This document shows positions 52,161 through 60,441 of a stretch of DNA of 64,000 nt, piece by piece; positions within the stretch are counted from its first letter, which is position 1, and every line of letters starts with the position of its first letter. This DNA is from Nocardioides marinus. GTDB lineage: Bacteria > Actinomycetota > Actinomycetes > Propionibacteriales > Nocardioidaceae. A program made the position numbers and the translations under genes. Where the stretch lies: contig NZ_JACBZI010000001.1 of NCBI RefSeq assembly GCF_013408145.1, positions 2,804,001-2,868,000 of the forward strand, in the 5' to 3' direction. The notes beneath the pieces were generated by a model. That model did not search any database. It saw only the letters and a list, made by a program, of their open reading frames with translations, and was not told the origin of the DNA.

Positions 52161-53102
52161 TCACCCCTTGACACTGCCCGCGAGCAGGCCGCGCACGAAG
52201 TAGCGCTGCAGGGCCAGGAAGACGATGAGCGGGATGATGAGGGAGACGAACGCGCCCGAGGCCAGCAGCTGCCAGTCCTGACCGCGCTCACCGACCAGGC
52301 TCACCAGCTTCACCGTCATCGGCGCCGCCTGCGGGGAGCTGAAGACCAGGGCCACGAGCAGGTCGTTCCAGACCCACAGGAACTGGAAGATCCCGAACGC
52401 GGCGATGGCCGGCATCATCAACGGGAGCATCACCCGGGTGAAGATCTGGACGTGCCCGGCCCCGTCGACGCGCGCGGACTCGATGAGCTCGCCGGGGATC
52501 TCCCGCATGAAGTTGTGCAGCAAGAAGATCGCCAGCGGCAGCGCGAAGATGCTGTGCGAGAGCCAGATCGTGTAGAAGCCGCCGCCCGGGGCGTCGGTGC
52601 CGGCCAGCGGCATCAGGTTGAACGGCGGGTTGACGTACAGCGAGAGCAGCGGCACCAGGGTCACCTGGATCGGGACGATCTGCAGCGCGAAGACCGCCAC
52701 GAAGAGCGTGTCGCGACCCTTGAAGTCCATCCAGGCGAAGGCGTAGGCGGCCATCGTCGCCAGGCTGATCGGGATCAGCACCGAGGGCACCGAGATCACG
52801 ATCGAGTTGACCAGGTTGGTCATCAGCCCGCTCGAGCCGCCGGACAGGACGTCGCGGTAGTTGTCGAGGGTGAAGCTGGGGTCGGTGAAGATGTTCCACC
52901 AGCCGTTGGACTTCACCTCGCCCTCGGGCCGGAAGGAGCTGATCAGCAGACCTGCGGTCGGCACGGTCCACAACAGCGCGATCACCAGGGCCGCGGCGGA
53001 GGCCCAGCCGTTGGACAGCGCGCCGCGGGCGGCGGCGCTGGCCTTCTTGGGGTTGCCGGCCGGGTTCGGCTGCGGCGGCGCGGTGGGGGTCGTGGTGGTC
53101 AT
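52161..53102 (-). CDS. Sugar ABC transporter permease (MalG/AglG-like)
   Basis: A 313-residue permease with six helices after a Pro/Thr-rich 30-residue start. WTVPTAGLLISSFRPEGEVKSNGWWNIF is the first-helix region; the coupling motif is PGELIESARVDGAGHVQIFTRVMLPLMMPAI; it ends LQRYFVRGLLAGSVKG. It resembles AglG of alpha-glucoside importers. ATG 53100-53102 overlaps the upstream permease by 4 bp. No ATPase gene follows; the strand ends at a convergent beta-glucosidase gene 85 bp away. Confidence 0.92.
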   Translation of the reverse strand: MTTTTPTAPPQPNPAGNPKKASAAARGALSNGWASAAALVIALLWTVPTAGLLISSFRPEGEVKSNGWWNIFTDPSFTLDNYRDVLSGGSSGLMTNLVNSIVISVPSVLIPISLATMAAYAFAWMDFKGRDTLFVAVFALQIVPIQVTLVPLLSLYVNPPFNLMPLAGTDAPGGGFYTIWLSHSIFALPLAIFLLHNFMREIPGELIESARVDGAGHVQIFTRVMLPLMMPAIAAFGIFQFLWVWNDLLVALVFSSPQAAPMTVKLVSLVGERGQDWQLLASGAFVSLIIPLIVFLALQRYFVRGLLAGSVKG

Positions 53103-54067
53103 CGGGCCTCCAGCTTGCGCATCTGACGGACGTTGTAGATGACGATCGGCATGACCAGCACGAAGATCACCACGGCGATCGCGGCGGCCAGGCCGGGGTT
53201 GTTGGCCACGAAGCTCTGTCGGTAGAACTCGTAGGCCAGGACGCTGGTGCCGAAGTTGCCGCCGGTGGCGGTCTGCACGATGTCGAAGACCTTCAGCGTC
53301 GCGATGGTGATCGTGGTCAGCACGACGATCAGCGTGGGCCGGATGCTCGGGACGGTGATGTGGCGGAACATCTTCCAGCCGCTGACGCCGTCGAGGCGGG
53401 CGGCCTCCACGATGTCCTCCGGGATCGCCTTGATCGAGGCCGAGAGCAGCGTCATCGCGAACCCGGCCTGGATCCAGACCAGGATCACGATGAGGAAGAA
53501 GGTGTTCCACGGCTCGTTGAGCAGGAAGTTGTAGGTCTCCAGACCGAGCCAGTCCAGGATCTGGTTGAGCAGGCCGATCTGGGTGCTCTCGCCGGACTTG
53601 TAGTCGTAGACGAACTTCCAGATGATCGACGCGCCGACCATCGAGATCGCCATCGGCAAGAACAGCAGGGCCTTGGCGAACTTCTCGAACGAGGCCCGGT
53701 CGACCAGGACGGCGTAGGTCAACCCGATGCCGGTCGAGAGCAGCGGCGTCAGCACCACCCAGTACAGGGTGTTGCGCAGCACCTCGAGCTGGTTGCTGTC
53801 GGTGAACAGCCGCTGGTAGTTGTCCAGGCCCACGAAGGGCGGGTCGAAGATCGCCGCACCGAAGAGCGAGTCGTAGACGGTGACACCGGCCGGGTAGAGC
53901 AGCCCGACGCCGATCAACAGCAGCGAGGGCGCCAGGAAGGCGGCGGTCTGGACGCGCTCACCAGAGCGGGAGCGCAGTCGTTGGGTGGCGAGCAGGATCA
54001 GGGCCACCACGCCGTAGAACAGCGCGACGGCGATCACCATCTGGATGAGCTTCTCGGGGGTACTCAA
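53099..54067 (-). CDS. Sugar ABC transporter permease (MalF/AglF-like)
   Basis: A 322-residue permease. Two helices precede the core: MVIAVALFYGVVALILLATQ and AAFLAPSLLLIGVGLLYPAGVTVYDSLF; this extra N-terminal helix is typical of AglF. The coupling motif is PEDIVEAARLDGVSGWKMFRHITVPSIRP, then TLKVFDIVQTATGGNFGTSVLAYEFY. Separated from the binding-protein gene by 186 bp with two hairpins, which probably lower permease expression relative to the binding protein. Confidence 0.92.
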   Translation of the reverse strand: MSTPEKLIQMVIAVALFYGVVALILLATQRLRSRSGERVQTAAFLAPSLLLIGVGLLYPAGVTVYDSLFGAAIFDPPFVGLDNYQRLFTDSNQLEVLRNTLYWVVLTPLLSTGIGLTYAVLVDRASFEKFAKALLFLPMAISMVGASIIWKFVYDYKSGESTQIGLLNQILDWLGLETYNFLLNEPWNTFFLIVILVWIQAGFAMTLLSASIKAIPEDIVEAARLDGVSGWKMFRHITVPSIRPTLIVVLTTITIATLKVFDIVQTATGGNFGTSVLAYEFYRQSFVANNPGLAAAIAVVIFVLVMPIVIYNVRQMRKLEAR

Positions 54068-54176
54068 CGCGTCTCTCCCATGGCGGGTCGGCGGGTCGGG
54101 CTGATCGGCGGGGCGGTGCGACCGTGCAGGTCGACCGACGGGGCCGGGGCGGGCCGGCCGCCCCGGGCGCTGCGGC

Positions 54177-54247
54177 GGTCCGGCTGGTGCCGGACCCCGC
54201 AGCGGGGACGACGGTGGGTGGCCGACCGAGGCCGACCACCCACCGTC
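54177..54247 (-). terminator. Two hairpins between binding-protein and permease genes (attenuating)
   Basis: In transcript order: GACGGTGGGTGG (complement 54236-54247) with its partner 54210-54221, a 12-bp perfect stem 7 bp past the binding-protein stop codon; then GGTCCGGC-TGGT-GCCGGACC (54177-54196) extended by GCGG/CCGC. Such hairpins after the first gene of sugar-importer operons commonly protect the upstream mRNA and reduce downstream transcription. Confidence 0.7.
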
Positions 54248-54253
54248 ACCACG

Positions 54254-55633
54254 TCACTGCCAGGAGCTCTCGATGTTGCCGAGGGCGTCCTCGCTGCTGT
54301 CGCCGGTCACCCAGGCGGTCATCTCCTTCCAGAAGGAGCCGGCGCCCACGGCGCTGGGCATCTGGTCGGAACCGTCGAAGCGGAAGACCGCCTCGGGGTC
54401 CTGGAAGGTCTCGGCCGACAGCTGGTCGATCGGGCTGGTCAGGTTGGCGATGTCCAGACCGGTGTTGGCGCTCACCCAGCCGCCGCCCGGGGTGGCCATG
54501 GCCTTCTCGTTGGCCCACACGTCGGTCGACAGGTAGGTCTGGAAGGCCTGGACCTCCGGGTCGTTGGAGAACGCCGCGACGAACTCGCCACCACCGAGGA
54601 CGGGCTTGCCGTTCTCCTCGTTGGTCGGCGGCAGGTAGAACGCGAAGACGTCGCCGTCCTCGGCCACCTTGGTGCCCTCGGGCCACTGCGCGGCGTAGAA
54701 GGACGCCTGGCGGTGCATGGCGCACTTGTCGTCGAGGATCGGCAGACCGCCGTCCTGGAAGGCGGTGGTGGCGATCGAGTTCACGTCACCGAAGCCGCCG
54801 TTGACGTAGTCGGGGTTCTTCATGATCTCGCCGACGCGGTCGAGCGACTCGACGATCGCCGGGTCGTCGAAGGCGATCTCGTGGTTGACCCACTGGTCGT
54901 AGGTGTCGGCGCCCGCGTCACGCAAGACGGCGTCCTCCAGCCAGTCGGTGGCGACCCAGCCGGTGGCCTCGCCGGACTCGATGCCCACGCACCACGGCTT
55001 CATGCCGGAGTCGGCGATCTCGTCGGAGAGCGCGAGCATGTCGTCCCAGGTCTCGGGGATGTCCCAGCCGTTGTCGGAGAACATCTTCGGGGAGTACCAC
55101 ACGAAGGACTTCACCGAGGCACCGAGCGGAGCGGCGTAGAAGGTGCCGTCGACGGTGCCGTAGCCCTTCCAGTCCTCGCCGAAGAACTCATCGACGTTGT
55201 CGGCGGTCGGGGTGGGCGCCGCGACGACCTCACCCGAGGAGACCACGGTCTGGAGCAGGCCCGGCTGCGGGATGTAGGCGATGTCGGGGGCGTTGCCGGC
55301 CTTGACGCGGACCACGAGCTGGGTCTCGAACTGGTCCGAGCCGTCGTAGTCGACCTCGGCGCCGGTGCAGGTGGTGAAGAGCTCGTAGGAGGCCTCGTGC
55401 GCCTCCTGCTCCGGCGGGAGGATCGAGGTGTAGACCCCGACCGTCGTGCCGGTGAGGTCGCCGAACTCGGCGAGCTGGTCCAGGCCCTCGCACTCGGCCT
55501 TGCCCTCGCCCGGCCAGGTGCCGCCGGCCGACTGAGGCTCGTTGGTGCTGTCGTCGCTGGCACAGCCGGCCAGTACGAGCCCGGTCACGGCCATCGCGGC
55601 CACGGCTCCGACTCGGATCTTGCGTGAGCGCAT
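54254..55633 (-). CDS. Sugar ABC transporter substrate-binding lipoprotein (AglE-like)
   Basis: A 459-residue lipoprotein: basic start MRSRKIRVG, hydrophobic core, lipobox VTGLVLAGCASD. The mature part has LTGTTVGVYTSILPPEQEAHEASYELF, FETQLVVRVKAGNAPDIAYIPQPGLLQ and WYSPKMFSDNGWDIPETWDDMLALSD, resembling AglE alpha-glucoside binding proteins. Two Cys (ELFTTCTGAE, GKAECEGL) may form a disulfide. Neighbouring beta-glucosidase and LacI genes suggest a glucoside ligand; alpha or beta linkage cannot be decided. GAGAGGGA precedes ATG 55631-55633. The promoter carries a LacI-type site. Confidence 0.93.
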   Translation of the reverse strand: MRSRKIRVGAVAAMAVTGLVLAGCASDDSTNEPQSAGGTWPGEGKAECEGLDQLAEFGDLTGTTVGVYTSILPPEQEAHEASYELFTTCTGAEVDYDGSDQFETQLVVRVKAGNAPDIAYIPQPGLLQTVVSSGEVVAAPTPTADNVDEFFGEDWKGYGTVDGTFYAAPLGASVKSFVWYSPKMFSDNGWDIPETWDDMLALSDEIADSGMKPWCVGIESGEATGWVATDWLEDAVLRDAGADTYDQWVNHEIAFDDPAIVESLDRVGEIMKNPDYVNGGFGDVNSIATTAFQDGGLPILDDKCAMHRQASFYAAQWPEGTKVAEDGDVFAFYLPPTNEENGKPVLGGGEFVAAFSNDPEVQAFQTYLSTDVWANEKAMATPGGGWVSANTGLDIANLTSPIDQLSAETFQDPEAVFRFDGSDQMPSAVGAGSFWKEMTAWVTGDSSEDALGNIESSWQ

Positions 55634-55683
55634 CGGGTCCCTCTCTTCCCTGGGGGCCGACACGGCGTCGACCCCACCCATGC

Positions 55684-55714
55684 TTGCGTAAACCCGATGC
55701 AACCGCTTACGCAA
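55684..55714 (-). promoter_or_regulatory. LacI-type operator of the glucoside importer operon
   Basis: On the minus strand GTAAGCGGTTGC (55710-55699) fits the LacI consensus (AAnCGnTT core) and agrees in 10 of 12 positions with the site before the stand-alone ATPase at 37350-37361. It is embedded in a wider inverted repeat TTGCGTAA (55684-55691) / TTACGCAA (55707-55714), giving a second half-site for looping or dimer binding. Confidence 0.68.
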
Positions 55715-55782
55715 TTGTGGCGTCAAGGTTTCCCGATCACGATTGTGTAACGCAGGTCACAAAGCCCTGTCCACCACTCAGG

Positions 55783-57411
55783 TCAGGGCGTGGACGGCCG
55801 AGCGGGCGGCGAGCCGTGCCCCGAGCGGTCCAGTCCGGTGTCCAGTCCGGCAGCCAGCGCCGCTCGGTCGGCGAGCTCGGCACCGGCGCCGTCGTAGAGC
55901 TGGAAGCCGACGGCCGCACCCGCGCGCTCGGCCTGGCGCAGGTCCTCGTCGTACTGCGCGACGACCGCGACCGTGCCGGAGAACCCGCCGGCCCGCAGCT
56001 GGCGCAGTGTGTCGACGTTGTTGCCGTGGAAGGGCATGGCGAGCAGCACGATCGGCACGTGGCACAACGGCCGGTCCTGCCACAGCTCGGGATCGGTCGC
56101 GTCGCCCTCGACGACGTCCAGGCCCGCCGCGCGCAGCCGCTCGCAGCGCTCACGAGACGTCTCGAGGCCCACGACCCGCAGGCCGTACTCGTCGCGCATG
56201 CGCAGGTACGCCGCGCTCCCCACCCGTCCCATGCCGAGGATGACCGCCTGCGCGTCGCCCACGTCGAGCGGCCGGTCCTCGGGGTGCAGGTCGGACCGCT
56301 GCCGCTCGGGCAGCACCCGGCGCACGGCGCGGACGAGGTACTCCGGGTGCCGGCCGGGCAGCGAGCCGACGACGAACCCCGCCGCCACCGCGGTCGCCAC
56401 CACCGTCAGCCAGCCCTCCCCCAACCAGCCGGCGGGCGCGCCCACCACCACGATGAGCCCGAACTCGGAGTAGTTGGCCAAGGTCACCCCGGTGAGCACC
56501 GAGGTGCGCCGCCGCAGCCGTGCCAGCCACAGCAGCCCCGCGAAGGCCAGCGCCTTCAGCGGCAGCAGTGCCACCAGCATCAGGGCGAGCGCGAGCTCGC
56601 CCGGGGTGGGCAGGCCGCCCAGCCCGATGCTGACGAAGAAGGCGACCAGCAGCAGGTCCTTGAGCGTGAACAGGCTCTTGCTCAGCTCGGGGGCGCGGCG
56701 GTGGCCCGAGAGCAGCATGCCCAGCACCAGCGCACCCAGGTCGCCCTTGAGCCCGACCGCGTCGAAGAGCGCGTAGCCGGGGACGAGCGCCAGCACCACG
56801 CCCAGCAGCGGGAGGAGCTCGTCGTGCCCCACCGCCCCCAGGACCCGGCGCAGCACCCAGGCGCCCGGGAGCAGCAGCACCAGCAGCAGCGCCCACCAGC
56901 TCGGCCCCGAGCCGCCGGACACCGCCAGGAACACCACGGCCGCGAGGTCCTGCACCACGAGCACGCCGATCGCGGTGCGACCGCCCAGCGCGCGGGTGGC
57001 GCTGCGCTCCTCGAGGACCTTGACGACGAAGACGGTGCTGGAGAAGGACATCGCCAGACCCACCAGCAGCAGGGCACGCAGGTCGGCCTCCGCCGCCAGG
57101 CCCGCGCCCACGAGACCCACCAGGCCCAGGACCGCTGCGGTGACCAGGCTCCAGGCGCCGAGGTGGATCGTCGCGGTGGCCCACACCTCCCGCTGCAGCA
57201 GGGTGCGCACGTCGAGCTTGAGCCCGACGCCGAAGAGCAGCACCGTCACCCCCAGGTCCGCGGCGGTGTCGAGCGCGGGGACCGGCTCGACGCCGAGCAG
57301 GTGCAGGGCGAAGCCCGCCACCAGGAAGCCCAGGAGCGGCGGCAGCCGCACCGCGCCTGCGACCAGGCCACCGATCAGCGCGCCGAGCAGGATGGCGGTG
57401 GCGTCGTCCAT
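55783..57411 (-). CDS. KefB-type monovalent cation:proton antiporter with RCK/TrkA-N domain
   Basis: A 542-residue protein. Residues about 1-370 form the CPA2 antiporter domain with 12-13 helices: LPPLLGFLVAGFALHLLGVE, LLFGVGLKLDVRTLLQREVW, AMSFSSTVFVVKVLEERSA and GVLVVQDLAAVVFLAV (the conserved Q-D). After a linker, residues about 405-520 form an RCK/TrkA-N domain: AVILGMGRVGSAAYLRMRDEYG (G-x-G-x-x-G nucleotide loop) and GLDVVEGDATDPEL. It would extrude K+ (or Na+) in exchange for protons, gated by nucleotide. ATG 57409-57411 has GAGGAT 6 nt upstream. Confidence 0.92.
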   Translation of the reverse strand: MDDATAILLGALIGGLVAGAVRLPPLLGFLVAGFALHLLGVEPVPALDTAADLGVTVLLFGVGLKLDVRTLLQREVWATATIHLGAWSLVTAAVLGLVGLVGAGLAAEADLRALLLVGLAMSFSSTVFVVKVLEERSATRALGGRTAIGVLVVQDLAAVVFLAVSGGSGPSWWALLLVLLLPGAWVLRRVLGAVGHDELLPLLGVVLALVPGYALFDAVGLKGDLGALVLGMLLSGHRRAPELSKSLFTLKDLLLVAFFVSIGLGGLPTPGELALALMLVALLPLKALAFAGLLWLARLRRRTSVLTGVTLANYSEFGLIVVVGAPAGWLGEGWLTVVATAVAAGFVVGSLPGRHPEYLVRAVRRVLPERQRSDLHPEDRPLDVGDAQAVILGMGRVGSAAYLRMRDEYGLRVVGLETSRERCERLRAAGLDVVEGDATDPELWQDRPLCHVPIVLLAMPFHGNNVDTLRQLRAGGFSGTVAVVAQYDEDLRQAERAGAAVGFQLYDGAGAELADRAALAAGLDTGLDRSGHGSPPARPSTP

Positions 57412-57489
57412 GCCCACATCCTCCCGGCATGACGGCGCTCCCGCACAGGTCCGGCTCAAGTCGGGTCCCCCCGAGCCGATGAGGAGGGC

Positions 57490-57894
57490 GTGACCCGCAT
57501 CCTGATCGCCGAGGACGACGCCGACCTGCGGCTGCTCCTGCGCCTGGTGCTGCACCGCGCCGGTCACCAGGTCAGCGAGGCACGCGACGGGGTCGAGGCG
57601 CTCGAGGCGATGTCGCGGGAGACCTTCGACGTGGTCCTGCTCGACAACCTGATGCCACGGATGAGCGGGGTCGAGGTCCTGGAGTCGGTGCAGCTGCTGC
57701 GCAGGGTCGAGCGGCCGCTGATCCTGGTGATCTCGGCCCTCGCCACCCGCGCCGACATCCGCTCCTACTACGTCCGGGGCGCCGACGACTTCCTGGCCAA
57801 GCCCTTCGCAACCGACGAGCTGGTCGCTAGGGTGGCCATGCTGCTCGACGAGCGCTCCCTGACCCGCCCGGGCGAGGAACGTGCAGCGGGATGA
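57490..57894 (+). CDS. Stand-alone response regulator receiver protein (first twin)
   Basis: A 134-residue single REC domain: RILIAEDDADLRLLLRLVLHRAGH (acidic pair Asp9/Asp10), phospho-acceptor Asp52 in VVLLDNLMPRMSGVEVL, switch Ser in LVISALATRADI and Lys in DDFLAKPF. No output domain. It is about 60 percent identical by eye to the second twin 118 bp downstream, indicating tandem duplication. Single-domain receivers act by protein contact or as phosphate sinks; the orphan hybrid kinase at 8-10.5 kb is one possible partner. GTG start with GAGGAGGGC upstream. Divergent from the antiporter gene. Confidence 0.9.
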   Translation: MTRILIAEDDADLRLLLRLVLHRAGHQVSEARDGVEALEAMSRETFDVVLLDNLMPRMSGVEVLESVQLLRRVERPLILVISALATRADIRSYYVRGADDFLAKPFATDELVARVAMLLDERSLTRPGEERAAG

Positions 57895-58011
57895 CCGCGC
57901 AACGCGACACACGACCGCTCAGCGCAGTCACCAGCGGCCTGCACAGGATTTTCACGGTTGGTATGACCGATTTGACCTCAGGGTCGCTGACGGAGAGGCG
58001 ATGATGTACTC

Positions 58012-58428
58012 ATGGCACGCATCCTGATCGCCGAGGACGACGAAGACCTCCGCCTCCTGCTCCGACTTGTCGTCCAACGAGCCGGCCACGAGGTCGAGGG
58101 GGTCGGTGACGGCGTCGCCGCACTGCGCGCCATCACCCGTGGTGGCTACGACCTGGTCGTCCTCGACAACATGATGCCCGGCATGACCGGGCTCGAGGTC
58201 CTTCGCGCCTGCCAGGACGTCACCGGCGCCACCCGCCCGGTGATGCTGATGCTCTCCGCGCTGGCCACGCGTCAGGACATCCGCAACGGCTACGTCGCCG
58301 GCGCCGACGACTTCCTGGCCAAGCCGTTCTCCCGCGAGGAGCTCGTGGAGCGCATCCACCTGCTGCTCGACGAGCGTGCGATGCAGTTCGCCATGAGCCC
58401 TCCCGGCTCCGCCGGCGGCGTCGCCTGA
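58012..58428 (+). CDS. Stand-alone response regulator receiver protein (second twin)
   Basis: A 138-residue single REC domain: RILIAEDDEDLRLLLRLVVQRAGH, phospho-acceptor Asp52 in VVLDNMMPGMTGLEVL, LMLSALATRQDI and DDFLAKPFSREELVERI. Same layout and residue numbering as the upstream twin, with a different tail (FAMSPPGSAGGVA). ATG 58012 has GATGAT 6 nt upstream, so it appears to have its own leaderless promoter despite the tandem arrangement, allowing separate control. No kinase gene is adjacent. Confidence 0.9.
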   Translation: MARILIAEDDEDLRLLLRLVVQRAGHEVEGVGDGVAALRAITRGGYDLVVLDNMMPGMTGLEVLRACQDVTGATRPVMLMLSALATRQDIRNGYVAGADDFLAKPFSREELVERIHLLLDERAMQFAMSPPGSAGGVA

Positions 58429-58502
58429 GCCTCTCCCCCCGCTCCATCCCACCCCCGGAACCACCCCTCGCCCCGTCCCCCCGGGAACGTCTCCCCTCGC
58501 GT

Positions 58503-58523
58503 CAGCGCCGGCCCTGGGCGCTG
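58503..58523 (+). terminator. Hairpin after the second receiver gene
   Basis: CAGCGCC (58503-58509) pairs with GGCGCTG (58517-58523) around a 7-nt loop, 75 bp past the stop codon and just before the promoter of the CDF gene. Seven base pairs, moderate support. Confidence 0.45.
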
Positions 58524-58551
58524 GCCCCTACCTGGCACCTAGGCTGAGCCC

Positions 58552-59463
58552 ATGGGCCAGGGCCACTCGCACGCGCCGCCGGACTCGCGTCGGCGACTGG
58601 CCGCCGTGCTCGCCCTCACCGTCGCCGTGCTCGTCGTCGAGGTGGTGGGCGCGTGGGTCAGCGGCAGCCTGGCGCTGCTCGCGGACGCGGCGCACATGCT
58701 CACCGACGTCGCGGGCCTGTCCATGGCCCTGGTCGTGGCGGCGATCTCCCGTCGCCCGCCGACCGACACCCACACCTGGGGCATGCGCCGTGCCGAGGTC
58801 CTCGGCGCGGCTGCCCAGGCAGGCCTGCTGCTCGCGGTGGGCGGTTTCGTGCTCGTGGAGTCCGTGCGTCGCCTCGACGAGCCCCCTGAGGTCACCGGCA
58901 CCGCGATGCTCGTCTTCGGTGTCGTGGGCCTGGTCGGCAACCTGGTCGGGATGTCGGTGCTCGCCGCGGGCGGGCGCGAGCACCACGACCTGAACATGCG
59001 GGCGGCCTACCTCGAGGTCCTCGCCGACGCCCTCGGCTCGGTGGCGGTGATCGTGGCCGCCGTCCTCGTCGCCACCGCCGGCTGGAGCCGCGCGGACCCG
59101 ATCGCCTCGCTGCTCATCGTGGCGCTGATCGTCCCGCGGACGCTCCACCTGCTCCGGGAGACCACCCACGTCCTGCTCGAGGCCACGCCGCGCGGCCTGG
59201 ACCTGCCCGACGTGCGGGCGCGACTGCTCGCCCACCCCCACGTGCGGGCGGTGCACGACCTGCACGTCTCCTCGGTCGCCACCGGCCTGCCGACCCTCAC
59301 CGCCCACCTGGTGGTCGACGACTCCTGCTTCCACGACGGCCATCTCGCGACCATGCTCGACGATCTCCAGGGGGCGTTGGACAGCGACTTCGACGTCGCC
59401 CACTCCACGCTGCAGTTCGAGCGCAGCACCCATGCCGCGCACGAGCACGACACCCACCCCTGA
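58552..59463 (+). CDS. Cation diffusion facilitator (CDF) metal exporter
   Basis: A 303-residue CzcD/ZitB-like exporter with six membrane helices and a C-terminal cytoplasmic domain. His-rich start (GHSHAPP) and end (HAAHEHDTHP) are typical metal-collecting tails. The transport site is LLADAAHMLTDVAGLSMAL (HxxxD, with the D/A-D-A-x-H-x-x-T-D) and HHDLNMRAAYLEVLADALGSVAVI (HxxxD-like second half). It exchanges Zn2+ (or Co/Cd) for H+ out of the cell. ATG has TAGGCT 6 nt upstream (58540-58545). Confidence 0.94.
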   Translation: MGQGHSHAPPDSRRRLAAVLALTVAVLVVEVVGAWVSGSLALLADAAHMLTDVAGLSMALVVAAISRRPPTDTHTWGMRRAEVLGAAAQAGLLLAVGGFVLVESVRRLDEPPEVTGTAMLVFGVVGLVGNLVGMSVLAAGGREHHDLNMRAAYLEVLADALGSVAVIVAAVLVATAGWSRADPIASLLIVALIVPRTLHLLRETTHVLLEATPRGLDLPDVRARLLAHPHVRAVHDLHVSSVATGLPTLTAHLVVDDSCFHDGHLATMLDDLQGALDSDFDVAHSTLQFERSTHAAHEHDTHP

Positions 59464-59547
59464 CCCGCTCCTGGCCGTCCCCGCCCGATCGGTCCGGTCA
59501 CCGAGCGACCTCACTGGGGCGTGCGTCACGTCCGGGCGACTGGATCG

Positions 59548-59580
59548 TTGACCTTGCGTAAAGTGAGAACACGTTCTAGT
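59548..59580 (+). promoter_or_regulatory. KstR-like operator and promoter region of the lipid operon
   Basis: TTGACC (59548-59553) is followed by GAGAACACGTTCTAG (59565-59579), an inverted repeat AGAAC-AC-GTTCT. It matches 7 of the 8 fixed positions of the KstR consensus TnnAACnnGTTnnA (the first T is G here). KstR is a TetR-family repressor of sterol and lipid genes relieved by acyl-CoA intermediates in actinobacteria. Confidence 0.6.
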
Positions 59581-59625
59581 TCTGGTCGAGCCGCCGGCCA
59601 GTGCGAGCCCCGGAGGACGCACCCG

Positions 59626-60441
59626 ATGTACGACTTCGCCCACGACGCAGACCCGCAGGCCGCGGGCTACGGCGCCCCTCCCCTGCTGCTGACCGCGGCC
59701 GAGGCGCTGCGCTTCCCGGTCGAGCTGACCACCTCCCTGGTCAGCGACCTTGTCCTCCCCCCTCGTCGCAGCGTGGACGCCCAGCAGCGCCCCGTGCTCG
59801 TGCTCCCCGGCTTCATGGCCGACGACCCGCTCACCGCGCGCCTGCGCGGTCACCTGCGCCGCCAGGGGTACGCCGCGCACGGCTGGGGCCTCGGGCGCAA
59901 CGTGGGCCTCACCGACACCATCGTCGACGGGTTGCTCGAGCGCTTCGACGAGGTCGCGGCGACCGCGCCGGGCACCCCGGTCTCCCTCGTGGGCTGGAGC
60001 TTCGGTGGCCTGCTGGCCCGCTGGACCGCCCACCGCCGTCCCGGGCAGGTGCGTCAGGTGGTGTGCCTGGGCTCGCCGTGGCGGGCCGAGGGTGAGCGCA
60101 CCCGCGCCACCGGGATGTTCGAGAGGGCAGCGGCCAAGCACGGTCTCTCCGAGCGTGCGCGCGACATCATCGACGAGCTGCGCCGACCCCTCGACGTGCC
60201 GCTGACGGCCATCTGGTCGCGCACCGACGGCATCGCGCACTGGCGCGGCTGCCGGGTGGGGGACGCCGTGGACGCCCCCGCGCCCGTCGAGGACGTCGAC
60301 GTGCCCAGCAGCCACGTCGGCCTGGTCTCCAACCCGCTGGCGCTGGCCGTCCTCGACGACCGGCTGGCCCAGGACCCCGCCGACTGGCGGCCCTTCTCGT
60401 GGCGGGCCGCGCTGGCCCGCCGGGCGCGGGTGGCCGCATGA
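59626..60441 (+). CDS. Alpha/beta hydrolase, lipase-like
   Basis: A 271-residue alpha/beta-hydrolase: RPVLVLPGFMADDPLTARLRGHLRRQG, VSLVGWSFGGLLARWTAHRRP (nucleophile elbow G-W-S-F-G-G), SRTDGIAHWRGC (acid) and PSSHVGLVSNPLALAVL (His). Paralogous to the hydrolase at 29930-30766. No signal peptide. First gene of an operon with an acyltransferase, an acyl-CoA synthetase and a WS/DGAT, so it probably releases or handles fatty acids in neutral-lipid turnover. ATG 59626 has GGAGGACG upstream. Its stop overlaps the next start by 4 bp. Confidence 0.87.
   Translation: MYDFAHDADPQAAGYGAPPLLLTAAEALRFPVELTTSLVSDLVLPPRRSVDAQQRPVLVLPGFMADDPLTARLRGHLRRQGYAAHGWGLGRNVGLTDTIVDGLLERFDEVAATAPGTPVSLVGWSFGGLLARWTAHRRPGQVRQVVCLGSPWRAEGERTRATGMFERAAAKHGLSERARDIIDELRRPLDVPLTAIWSRTDGIAHWRGCRVGDAVDAPAPVEDVDVPSSHVGLVSNPLALAVLDDRLAQDPADWRPFSWRAALARRARVAA

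Noticed and set aside
53360..55627. Long plus-strand open frame across the glucoside importer genes
   Set aside because: Opposite two genes with lipobox and permease motifs; no recognisable domain in the frame.
55624..57432. Long plus-strand open frame opposite the KefB-type gene
   Set aside because: Gln/His/Arg-rich with no motif; the antiporter and RCK motifs are on the minus strand.
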